Of a DNA stretch of 64,000 bases, positions 20,891 through 30,830 are shown one piece after another. Positions within the stretch are counted from its first letter, which is position 1. Each line of letters opens with the position of its first letter. Location of the stretch: positions 17,726,501-17,790,500 of the forward strand of contig JAYKKT010000089.1 of NCBI GenBank assembly GCA_036023115.1, given 5' to 3'. The position numbers were made by a program, and so were the translations under genes. Under the pieces are notes generated by a model, which was given only the letters and a program-made list of their open reading frames with translations, ran no database searches and had not been told where the DNA came from. The stretch comes from Brasenia schreberi (Eukaryota; Streptophyta; Magnoliopsida; Nymphaeales; Cabombaceae).

Positions 20891-21717
20891 TCCCTTAGCA
20901 TGGCCCATAGACCTTGATCACCCCATGTTGGTGCAGCCCTAGGTTAGGTTTTAGCTAATTACAAGCTTAAACCCACTCAATTAGGCTAACCCACATGATT
21001 AAACCCAAACTTGACACACAAGTCAAGCTTAATACAACACTTGATATTTTTCAACCCCACTCTCTCTCATGCCCAATATCCCACGTGAATTTCAAGTGGG
21101 CCCCACCTCCATTTATGAGAAGGTGATGTGGGCCATGGATATGGATATTGGATTGGATCTCTGGATCCAAATCCAAATCCAAGTCTACATATGGGTTTGG
21201 ATTGGAATCTGGATATATATGGTCCAGATCCAATCCAAACTAAACTCTGACTCCTTCGAGCTGGGTTCGAAACGGACGATTCGTGCGGGGCCTGACAGCA
21301 TCAGTACTCCGTCTGCGTTGGGTCTTCGCCAACATAGTCGTCCGCCTCCGTTTCTGCCTTCCGGAGATGACTTCAAATGCTATTTTGATAAGAACAGGGT
21401 CTTGGACGTTCGAGATCCTGGGGTGTGAATCAGATACAAGAGTTGCTGCGCCGGGCTCGACAGGTGCTCCGGTTCCGGGCTCTTCTTGGCTCTCCTGGTC
21501 CTGTCTTGATCGGGCCAAGCCACTTCGGGGTTTCAAAACATGTTTTAAAAGGGTTTTCAAAAGCCATATCGTATGTTTTTGAAAGATATAGTTTAAAACA
21601 TATATACAGGGTTGTTTGGAAGGCTCCTGGGTTTCCAAACTCAAAATGGCCCTTTGGGGCTGCTTGTATAAAACCATATGGATTTTGAGAAATTCGTCAG
21701 ATTTCGAGGTGTTTACA

Positions 21718-22888
21718 GATGCCCCTCTTTGGCCTTGTCCAAATAGATTTGGATAAGGGCAAAGATGACAAACACCCCTTTTAATGTCTCCCTAGATCTA
21801 GCCACGAAGAATATGGGATCGTCCTATTTTAGCAAAATCTCAATTTTACAAACTCTGGTAGGAGGAGATATCACGCCAAAGGGTTTACTTATGGAATCTG
21901 GTCCTAAAATGGGATCATGTTCATGCAAGTACCATGCGTGGAATGCAGATGACATGGGTGTGGTGCCAAAAGTGGCGACCTCCCAGAGACCAGATGTGGT
22001 CAAACTCTAGAGACTTACGAGGTATGTTGCTCCAAGTGAGCAAATCCTATGCTGTTCGATGTTCGGTTTTCAAAACTTATTTACAAAAGCTATTTACAAA
22101 AGGGACAACTGTCTTGAGTCTCGATCCTAAGGATCTCGAGCTCTTCGTGCTTGCCCTTGTTTGAGTCTTAACACTTGCTTATCTAGCAGAGGTTTTATAA
22201 GAAAACAAGCTTCATTTCAAATTCCTACGTCTTACTCGAAACGTCGAATTCTCAAACAAGATGAAATTCAAGTAAGTAAATCCTATTTTTACTTTAGGAT
22301 TCCTCGAAATGAACCATGCTTTAGCTTGGGATAAGCCAGGGATGGGAAAGAGATACCACAGTCCCTTCTGAAGCGTCCCGTGGTTTAAGGCATAGAAGGC
22401 GGAAAACTGCTCTTTTTGAGCTTTTTGGCCTCTTTTTCCTTTTTTCCATAGAGGGTCTCCCTTTGGGAGTATTTTTTCTTTAATCCCTCTTTTTCATAAG
22501 AGAATCGATTTTTCTTTTTGAAGTCTGGTTTCTTTCTTTTGGAAAGAGACTTTAAATGGGAAATTCCCTTTTGATTTGGGCCTTCGTTTTCCTTTTGGAA
22601 GGAGAAGAGAAGAGGGGAGGACTTATCCCAAGCCTACACTCGATCCATTCCAGATCAGCCTATTTAGAAATAGCACGTACTACTTGCAAGTATCTTGCTA
22701 TGTTGAACTAGGCCTTCCTTTGTAAGATGAAGGATTTTGAAATGCAACCACGATTTTGAAAACTCCACTCTTTCACAAGTGCGAATTCTCTCACTTAGGG
22801 TCACACGAGTTCGCCTTTGCACCTTATTCACATGTCTCATGGCAGCTATCCCTATAAAATTTTCGAAAACTGGAATTTAATCCAGATC
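21718..22888 (-). other. 3' UTR and polypurine tract, array unit 1
   Basis: 21718-21730 is the AAAGAGGGGCATC polypurine tract. The rest matches the E 3' UTR, including the CTCCCTTTGGGAG palindrome near 22458. No ORF of note. Confidence 0.8.
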
Positions 22889-23467
22889 CTACACATGATA
22901 CTTCTTTAAGTATTGAATATTGATAGGATCTGCTAAATTCCTACCTTCTACATCGATCAACCAATATGAATTGTTCGTAGTGGTTACTCGTACAACATAG
23001 GGTCCATCCTAGTTGGGGCGCCACTTGCCTAGGGGGTGTGGGTCACGATGGTGGATGGTTTTTAAGACCAGATCTCCCACTTCAAAGTGGCGAGGCCGAG
23101 GTGGCTCAACCATAATTTGCCCCAGGTTAGCCTCATGGGCCTGGGAGCTCGATAAACAAGGGGAGTTTATGATCCCCTGAAGCTGTGGGTGACTCTCACC
23201 TAGGATCACTACGACCTGGTCCCTAAAAGGGATTTTAACACACCTGTGGAAGGTGGATGGCACAGCGCACAAACTGTGTATCCAGGGTCTTCCCAGCAAC
23301 AGGTTATAATGGGGGTGGATGTCCAAGACATGGAACACCCCCGTGTGTTCGATCCCTCCCGTTTCCATTGGGAGTTCGATGGATCCTAAAGGTCTAGACG
23401 CATTCCCATCGTATCCAGTGATAACGATGGGGCTTGGGTTCACTGAAGTCAAGGTGACTCCGATTTT
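22889..23467 (-). pseudogene. Protease C-terminal part fused to integrase C-terminus, unit 1
   Basis: Continues the gag-pro frame after the stop at 23468. It carries the protease body (ITGYDGNASRPLGSIELP, then LLLGRPWIH) and the linker (...LGQIMVEPPR), which at about 23095 passes in frame into the end of integrase (PRHFEVGDLVLK). About 4 kb found in element D (G-patch, RT, both RNase H domains, most of integrase) is missing at the join. A second stop (23009, Trp to TAG against E) lies before the GPY motif; the old integrase terminus is at 22889. Translation would need readthrough or internal initiation, so it is probably not a product. Confidence 0.85.
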
Positions 23468-25531
23468 CTACGCCACATCTAGTGGAAGGATGTTGAGCCC
23501 TCCTCCACCATCGACTAGGCACCTGTCCAGAGAGTGGTTGTTTAGAACCACCTCGATATGCAAGGCCTGGTTATGGGTTTCGTAGGGTCTATCTACATCA
23601 TCTTCCGAAAAGGTGATGGGCGATTTTGCTCCTAATAAAGCCACTTGGGCAGACAAGGATTCCGGACTTAGTTTCGAATCAACCTTGGCCCTTTCTAGAA
23701 TTTTCTCTAAGACAAGTCTATGCCTAGGCGAGGTTTTGATAAGCTCTAGAATAGACATGTGAATAGGAATCTTTGAAAGGTGGTTTTTGAAATCATAAGG
23801 ATTTAGGATGATTTTGTCCTTATCTGCTTTTGGCATACCACTAGGGATACATGCTTTTGAGGGGCCAGGCACACTGACCACCTTTTGAGCACCTTGAAGG
23901 TGCGGGGGTTGGTAGATCCTCCCGGATCTAGTGACTTCCCCCACGACCAGCCTAGGGTTCGCGCTAAACTTGGCTCTAAGGATGAGCTGAGGAGAACCTT
24001 GGATTTTAAAAACTGGTTTTGCCGGGGTTTCCACTTTTGGTGGTCCCCGAATGACGACTTGGGCGGGCCTCTTGTATAATACAAGGATGGGCGCACAAGT
24101 AGGTCGACCAGGTTCGGGCTTTTGCGCTAGTTCCTTGGAAATGGTGAGGGTACATACCTCCTTTCCTTTCCCACTGCCACTGGCGTGTTTGGGAAAGGGT
24201 TCTTTGAAGATAGCTTGAGGTGGCTCAGGTTCTGCAGTGACCTGGAGTCGGCCTTCTGCTATCAAGTTCTCAATTTTATTTAAAAGAGAGAAGCAGCGTT
24301 TGGTATCATGGCCTTTGAGTCGATGATACTTGCAAAATCGGTTTAAATACCCCCCTTTGGAAGTGACTCCTTCGGGGATTTCAGGGAGTTCGATCATGCC
24401 CTGGGCAAGTAAGAGGTCTAGGACCTCCGACACAGGTTGCCCCAGCGGAGTGTACTCCCGTTTTTCAATCGGTTTTGAAAAATTGCGCTCTCTCTTATTT
24501 TCTATTTTTTCAAAATTTTTAGAAGTGCCTGCCATGCCTGGATCCACCCGGACATTGGCGATTTTGTGGGGCTTTGCCCCTTTGTCCGTCGTGGGCAGCC
24601 CATATGCGATGGGCTTTTCCAGACGGGTTTTTGGAACGGCACTTCCTTTCCATAAGTGGTCGTATGTCCCTTTTCGTAAGTTGGTTTCGAAAAGGGAGGC
24701 CTTTTTGATCAACTTATGGAAAGTTGAAATCTCGTGGAGCGAGAGAAGGGTTTTTAACTCGCTTTTGAAATTATCCAGGATGAGCATTACTGCGCATCCT
24801 TCGGATATAGGCTCTCGCACTTGGCCTAAAAGCGACCTCCATCTTATAATGAAGGCATGGAGATCTTCGTTCATGCCTTGCTTGGTATCCCTTAAGGTAT
24901 TCAGGGTTGGCGTGACTTCCACGTTGTGTGCAAATCTTTGCATGAAGCAGTTCGCTAACTCTTCAAAAGTAGCGAACTGGCTTAAGTCGTAGGAAGCCAG
25001 CCATTTGGCAGTTGTGCCTTTAAGGGATAGAGGGAACCAATACACCCATTTCATCGAGTCCTTTTTCTTCTTATGGGCTCGACGCGAGAAAAGCTGCAAG
25101 TGAGACCTAGGGTCTCCCATGCCATCATACCGATGGAAGTTCGGTATTTCATCGTCATTGTCTGTTTCGTAATCCATAGGAAGGAAATCAGACAGGGCGT
25201 AGCTTCTTCTTTTCTCTTTATTCTGCCCTTTTAGCTGTAGGGCTTTACGGTCCTTTTGTGTGAAGGACTCGTGGTATTGGTTGCCTTCCATTACGGAGGC
25301 CTCTTTTTGCTTGCGAGGTTTTTCAGATTTCTTTTTGGGCCTTTGTTCACCGTTTGATGAACATGAATCGCCTACTTCAGCCTCTTGGCTGAGAGCATCG
25401 ATTTTGGCCTCAAACTCCCTTCTCAAGTCCTGGATTTCATCTAGTTTTTTGTTTTTGAAAATCCTCCTAGAGTGAGAACTTGATGCGCATGAGCCTTGGC
25501 TCGACACTTCACTTGGATTGGATTTTGACAT
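23468..25531 (-). CDS. gag: Gag with truncated protease, array unit 1 (687 aa)
   Basis: Forms the particle that packages element RNA. The first ATG is 25531; the frame is open slightly further up, but only through a TTG. Residues 28-55 are a charged helix (LDEIQDLRREFEAKIDALS). The retrotransposon Gag core is about 120-285 (WLASYDLSQFATFEELANCF). A zinc knuckle lies at C400, H403, H408, C413. The protease starts near 655 with LVDGGGGLNIL (D674), the DGG form usual in this lineage. A TAG replaces the Tyr codon of element D directly after DVA, so protease is cut just past its active site. Unit 2 has the same stop, so it predates the duplication. Gag itself looks intact; maturation and reverse transcription would have to come from another element. 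Confidence 0.93.
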   Translation of the reverse strand: MSKSNPSEVSSQGSCASSSHSRRIFKNKKLDEIQDLRREFEAKIDALSQEAEVGDSCSSNGEQRPKKKSEKPRKQKEASVMEGNQYHESFTQKDRKALQLKGQNKEKRRSYALSDFLPMDYETDNDDEIPNFHRYDGMGDPRSHLQLFSRRAHKKKKDSMKWVYWFPLSLKGTTAKWLASYDLSQFATFEELANCFMQRFAHNVEVTPTLNTLRDTKQGMNEDLHAFIIRWRSLLGQVREPISEGCAVMLILDNFKSELKTLLSLHEISTFHKLIKKASLFETNLRKGTYDHLWKGSAVPKTRLEKPIAYGLPTTDKGAKPHKIANVRVDPGMAGTSKNFEKIENKRERNFSKPIEKREYTPLGQPVSEVLDLLLAQGMIELPEIPEGVTSKGGYLNRFCKYHRLKGHDTKRCFSLLNKIENLIAEGRLQVTAEPEPPQAIFKEPFPKHASGSGKGKEVCTLTISKELAQKPEPGRPTCAPILVLYKRPAQVVIRGPPKVETPAKPVFKIQGSPQLILRAKFSANPRLVVGEVTRSGRIYQPPHLQGAQKVVSVPGPSKACIPSGMPKADKDKIILNPYDFKNHLSKIPIHMSILELIKTSPRHRLVLEKILERAKVDSKLSPESLSAQVALLGAKSPITFSEDDVDRPYETHNQALHIEVVLNNHSLDRCLVDGGGGLNILPLDVA

Positions 25532-25556
25532 GCTTTTCAAGCTTTTTCAAAACTTC
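25532..25556 (-). promoter_or_regulatory. Gag leader just after a likely 3' splice site, unit 1
   Basis: TTTGCTTTTACTTAG ends at 25557 on the minus strand, a good polypyrimidine-AG acceptor about 25 bases before the gag ATG. Paired with the LTR2 donor at 27124 it would remove a 1568-base leader intron that includes the primer-binding site. Also present in unit 2 (32917), D (60812) and, weaker, B. Confidence 0.55.
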
Positions 25557-25649
25557 CTAAGTAAAAGCAAAGAAAACAAGTTAAAACGACACCTTTATAA
25601 AATTTTCGCAAGACTTCTACAAGTAAACTTGATTTTTGAAAAGGCTCAC

Positions 25650-25667
25650 GTCCCACCGGGCGTGCCA
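25650..25667 (-). other. Primer-binding site, unit 1
   Basis: TGGCACGCCCGGTGGGAC on the minus strand, five bases from the LTR2 end at 25673. Confidence 0.82.
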
Positions 25668-26289
25668 ATCTCTGTAGACGCGCGAAAATCCCCGCCTCTT
25701 CGCCTCTTTCGGGGGCTTGGAGTGGATCTTCTCGTGCGTTCTAAGGCCTATGTATACAAATAGGGCGTGCCAGCTAGCTTACTTAAGCTAGCGAAGATAT
25801 ATTTAACACTCACTTCTAAACGTGGCGACTGTGAGCAAGTAAGCTCTTGTCGTCGCAGACCTTCTTGCACCGATGCGCAAGGGTCAGTCTGTACGCTTTT
25901 GCAAAAATCGAGTTTTGGAGAGAAAAGTCCACGAAGCGGTTCGAGGTGTCTATTTCGGGTCTTTAAGATGTGATTGCATATTTTAGATCATGTGGATTTG
26001 CACGTGCCTAAGTCTTTTCTTTTATCCCTTTTCGGGCCGCCTAGTTTGTGTGTTATGAACACTCCACTACATGGGCGAATTCGAGCGGGGCTTGCTTGGA
26101 TGCAATATGCATCCTACCTCGTGGTATGGCGTAGATGCAATGCAAACTCACGCTACTCCAAAGGGAAAACCCGAAATGTAAAGACAATACTGAAGGGAAA
26201 TAGCAGAAGGGAAATAACCGAAGGGAAATAACCGAAGGGAAATATGGATATATCTTATGTATATGAGCCCTTACTCGGGTCTTGCAAAT

Positions 26290-26885
26290 AAGAGCGAAGG
26301 CTCAATGTGGGTGCGTGCTTGAATTGAAAGACTTACACACACGACATGAAATTAAACCCAAATATAAATTGCAGTATGGCCTTGACTAAGGTCTTGGGAG
26401 TAAGAGCGAAGGCTCAATGTGTGTGAGAGTGCTTGAATTGAAGTACTACACACACGACATAAATGAAACCCAAATATAACTGCAATAAGGCCTTTACTAA
26501 GGTCTTGGGAGTAAGAGCGAAGGCTCAATGTGTGTGAAAGTGCTTGAATTGAAAGACTTACTCACACGACATGAAATGAAACCCAAATAGTATAGGTCGG
26601 CCCTTACTTGGGTCTTTCAAATAAGAGCGAAAGCTCAATGTGTGTGAGAGTGCTTGAATTGAAAGACTTACTCACACAACAAGAAATGAAACCCAAATAG
26701 TATAGGTCGGCCCTTACTTGGGTCTTTCAAATAAGAGCGAAAGCTCAATGTGTGTGAGAGTGCTTGAATTGAAAGACTTACTAACACGACAAGAAATGAA
26801 ACCCAAATAGTATAGGTCGGCCCTTACTTGGGTCTTTCAAATAAGAGCGAAAGCTCAATGTGTGTGAGAGTGCTTGAATTGAAAG
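26290..26885. repeat. ~110-bp tandem repeats, LTR2
   Basis: Six units, same as LTR1 apart from scattered substitutions shared with LTR3. Confidence 0.88.
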
Positions 26886-27118
26886 ACAACGCACCCAACT
26901 TAAACAAAAACCCTTCGAAAATGAAAGTATATGTACACTTATATATTAGGGGCTGATTAGGCCCGTGTGTGTTCAAAATCGTGCACGACTAAGAGAGTGC
27001 ACGTGTGTGGTTGTGCCAAGCCACGTTATTACAAGCGGGGGGAGACTATGCTCCGTTATTACAACCCCGTATCAAATTGAATCTCAAGCAAGTATACAAC
27101 TAAAGACCGAGTTTAGAC

Positions 27119-27124
27119 ACTTAC
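27119..27124 (-). promoter_or_regulatory. Splice-donor-like GTAAGT, LTR2
   Basis: Minus strand CTACTCGTAAGTGTC. With TTTGCAG/CCCAAGG about 50 bases upstream and TTCGGTAAGTACC (about 27565-27570) further upstream, it outlines a two-intron leader. In LTR3 the same signals are at 34930 (donor 1), 34534 (acceptor 1) and 34484 (donor 2). Confidence 0.55.
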
Positions 27125-27842
27125 GAGTAGCTGGTCCGTAGAGGTCTTGCTTGAGCGTGGACTTGGCCTTGGGCTGCAAACGGGAGCTCCGCGAAGGTAG
27201 GTGATCAAGGGTGCTGGCCGGCTGCAAGTGGGGCGCGGGATAGGCGCCTCGAAGGTGTCCGGTGGCAAGTAGATGGCGGCTTCAAGTAGGGGGTTTAAAG
27301 TGGCTGAATGAGTGGGTTCTTAGGGTCACTAGGGGAGTTGAGAGTTTAGGGAAGCTGGACCTAAAAGGTGAGCTGGTGGGAAGGCCGAATAGGACACCTA
27401 GGGGAGGGTCGAATGGGAGATGATGGCTAGGTAGTGGCCGGCAGCTTGGGTTATATTAGGTTCGGCTAGGTTAAAGTGGTGGTGGCAAGGGGGATGAGAT
27501 GAAGGTAGGATGGGTGGCTAAGAGTGGAGAGGTGGTAGAGAGGGGCTTTGAGGGAGTTTGGGGTACTTACCGAATGGGGAGAGGTGGCGGATGAAGTGGG
27601 AAGCAGGCGGGCAGGTGGCTGTCGGCTGGTTCGGTTGGGTGGAGGTGATGGCGTTCGGCTGAGGGATGGTGGTGGTGGATGGAAGAGGGAAGGTGGCGGA
27701 GCAGGTGGCGGCTGGTGGGGCAGATGGAGCAGGCGGAGGTGAGGAGTGGTCCCGGCTGGGTGAGAGATGGGAGAAGGAGAGGGCCCGGCTGGGTGCGATG
27801 GTGGTTCCCACTTTTTGAAAAACCCGCCCACAAGGAGGGGGG

Positions 27843-27850
27843 TTTAAATA
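27843..27850 (-). promoter_or_regulatory. TATA-like box, LTR2
   Basis: TATTTAAA on the minus strand, as in LTR1. In the tandem layout this would be the promoter for unit 1. Confidence 0.6.
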
Positions 27851-29081
27851 GGGGATGGGTAGGTCGGTTAGGGCTGGACTGTGGGTAGTGGTTAGGTGGT
27901 TTAGGTAGGGTGGTATGTAGATAAGGTGGGCTGGAAGGGGTTGGGCCAGATATTTTAAAACTAGGGGTTTGGGTAAATCGTGGGCTAAGGGTGGTTTAGG
28001 GGTTTAGGGCTAGGTTAGGTGGTTGGGTTTTGGGGTGAGGTTTAGTGAGCTAGGTTAGGTGATTAGGCTAGGTTTAGGCTAGGATTAGGGAAATTAATCT
28101 AGGTTTAGGGAAGGATTAGGGAAGTGGGTTAGGTGATTAGGTTGGGATTAGGACGGGATTAGGGAAATGGGTTAGGTGATTAGGTTCAGATTAGGGGTGG
28201 ATTAGGGGTTTAGGCTAGGTTTAGGCATTTTGGGCTAGGTTTAGGTGAAGGAGCTCCCTTAGCATGGCCCATAGACCTTGATCACCCCATGTTGGTGCAG
28301 CCCTAGGTTAGGTTTTAGCTAATTACAAGCTTAAACCCACTCAATTAGGCTAACCCACATGATTAAACCCAAACTTGACACACAAGTCAAGCTTAATACA
28401 ACACTTGATATTTTTCAACCCCACTCTCTCTCATGCCCAATATCCCACGTGAATTTCAAGTGGGCCCCACCTCCATTTATGAGAAGGTGATGTGGGCCAT
28501 GGATATGGATATTGGATTGGATCTCTGGATCCAAATCCAAATCCAAGTCTACATATGGGTTTGGATTGGAATCTGGATATATATGGTCCAGATCCAATCC
28601 AAACTAAACTCTGACTCCTTCGAGCTGGGTTCGAAACGGACGATTCGTGCGGGGCCTGACAGCATCAGTACTCCGTCTGCGTTGGGTCTTCGCCAACATA
28701 GTCGTCCGCCTCCGTTTCTGCCTTCCGGAGATGACTTCAAATGCTATTTTGATAAGAACAGGGTCTTGGACGTTCGAGATCCTGGGGTGTGAATCAGATA
28801 CAAGAGTTGCTGCGCCGGGCTCGACAGGTGCTCCGGTTCCGGGCTCTTCTTGGCTCTCCTGGTCCTGTCTTGATCGGGCCAAGCCACTTCGGGGTTTCAA
28901 AACATGTTTTAAAAGGGTTTTCAAAAGCCATATCGTATGTTTTTGAAAGATATAGTTTAAAACATATATACAGGGTTGTTTGGAAGGCTCCTGGGTTTCC
29001 AAACTCAAAATGGCCCTTTGGGGCTGCTTGTATAAAACCATATGGATTTTGAGAAATTCGTCAGATTTCGAGGTGTTTACA

Positions 29082-30252
29082 GATGCCCCTCTTTGGCCTT
29101 GTCCAAATAGATTTGGATAAGGGCAAAGATGACAAACACCCCTTTTAATGTCTCCCTAGATCTAGCCACGAAGAATATGGGATCGTCCTATTTTAGCAAA
29201 ATCTCAATTTTACAAACTCTGGTAGGAGGAGATATCACGCCAAAGGGTTTACTTATGGAATCTGGTCCTAAAATGGGATCATGTTCATGCAAGTACCATG
29301 CGTGGAATGCAGATGACATGGGTGTGGTGCCAAAAGTGGCGACCTCCCAGAGACCAGATGTGGTCAAACTCTAGAGACTTACGAGGTATGTTGCTCCAAG
29401 TGAGCAAATCCTATGCTGTTCGATGTTCGGTTTTCAAAACTTATTTACAAAAGCTATTTACAAAAGGGACAACTGTCTTGAGTCTCGATCCTAAGGATCT
29501 CGAGCTCTTCGTGCTTGCCCTTGTTTGAGTCTTAACACTTGCTTATCTAGCAGAGGTTTTATAAGAAAACAAGCTTCATTTCAAATTCCTACGTCTTACT
29601 CGAAACGTCGAATTCTCAAACAAGATGAAATTCAAGTAAGTAAATCCTATTTTTACTTTAGGATTCCTCGAAATGAACCATGCTTTAGCTTGGGATAAGC
29701 CAGGGATGGGAAAGAGATACCACAGTCCCTTCTGAAGCGTCCCGTGGTTTAAGGCATAGAAGGCGGAAAACTGCTCTTTTTGAGCTTTTTGGCCTCTTTT
29801 TCCTTTTTTCCATAGAGGGTCTCCCTTTGGGAGTATTTTTTCTTTAATCCCTCTTTTTCATAAGAGAATCGATTTTTCTTTTTGAAGTCTGGTTTCTTTC
29901 TTTTGGAAAGAGACTTTAAATGGGAAATTCCCTTTTGATTTGGGCCTTCGTTTTCCTTTTGGAAGGAGAAGAGAAGAGGGGAGGACTTATCCCAAGCCTA
30001 CACTCGATCCATTCCAGATCAGCCTATTTAGAAATAGCACGTACTACTTGCAAGTATCTTGCTATGTTGAACTAGGCCTTCCTTTGTAAGATGAAGGATT
30101 TTGAAATGCAACCACGATTTTGAAAACTCCACTCTTTCACAAGTGCGAATTCTCTCACTTAGGGTCACACGAGTTCGCCTTTGCACCTTATTCACATGTC
30201 TCATGGCAGCTATCCCTATAAAATTTTCGAAAACTGGAATTTAATCCAGATC
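29082..30252 (-). other. 3' UTR and polypurine tract, array unit 2
   Basis: Same as 21718-22888 as far as I can read; no gene. Confidence 0.8.
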
Positions 30253-30830
30253 CTACACATGATACTTCTTTAAGTATTGAATATTGATAGGATCTGCTAA
30301 ATTCCTACCTTCTACATCGATCAACCAATATGAATTGTTCGTAGTGGTTACTCGTACAACATAGGGTCCATCCTAGTTGGGGCGCCACTTGCCTAGGGGG
30401 TGTGGGTCACGATGGTGGATGGTTTTTAAGACCAGATCTCCCACTTCAAAGTGGCGAGGCCGAGGTGGCTCAACCATAATTTGCCCCAGGTTAGCCTCAT
30501 GGGCCTGGGAGCTCGATAAACAAGGGGAGTTTATGATCCCCTGAAGCTGTGGGTGACTCTCACCTAGGATCACTACGACCTGGTCCCTAAAAGGGATTTT
30601 AACACACCTGTGGAAGGTGGATGGCACAGCGCACAAACTGTGTATCCAGGGTCTTCCCAGCAACAGGTTATAATGGGGGTGGATGTCCAAGACATGGAAC
30701 ACCCCCGTGTGTCGATCCCTCCCGTTTCCATTGGGAGTTCGATGGATCCTAAAGGTCTAGACGCATTCCCATCGTATCCAGTGATAACGATGGGGCTTGG
30801 GTTCACTGAAGTCAAGGTGACTCCGATTTT
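30253..30830 (-). pseudogene. Protease C-terminal part fused to integrase C-terminus, unit 2
   Basis: Same structure, same two stops and same in-frame protease-integrase join as unit 1. One extra lesion: a single base is missing near 30712 (GTGTGTCGATCC against GTGTGTTCGATCC), which shifts the protease frame in this copy only. Confidence 0.85.

Larger units (their letters stand above)
18310..21717 (-). repeat. Array LTR1 (3' LTR, 3.41 kb)
   Basis: TGTAGACGCG at 18310 to GGTGTTTACA at 21717. Contains, in minus order: U3 with the ATCCAAATCC-rich block, the TATTTAAA box (20479-20486), a C/T-rich leader, two donor-like sites, the GGGGGGAGAC box, ~110-bp repeats and the AAGGGAAAT minisatellite. 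Confidence 0.93.
25673..29081 (-). repeat. Array LTR2, mosaic central LTR (3.41 kb)
   Basis: Serves as 3' LTR of unit 2 and 5' LTR of unit 1. Below about 27110 it agrees with LTR3 against LTR1: CACTCACTTC (25806), CTTGGATGCAATATGCATCC (26096), ATATGGATAT (26240), CTCACACAAC (26668), CTAACACGAC (26781), GACCGAG (27108). Above about 27570 it agrees with LTR1 against LTR3: ATGGGGAG (27575), GCGTTCGGC (27652), GGTGAGGAG (27738), GGTCGGTTAG, CCATATGG (29038), GTCAGATTTCGAGG (29060). A few changes are private to LTR2. Confidence 0.93.

Noticed and set aside
24330..24992. 220-aa plus-strand ORF opposite gag (also 31693-32355, 59606-60241)
   Set aside because: Antisense shadow of the Gag core; no known domain.
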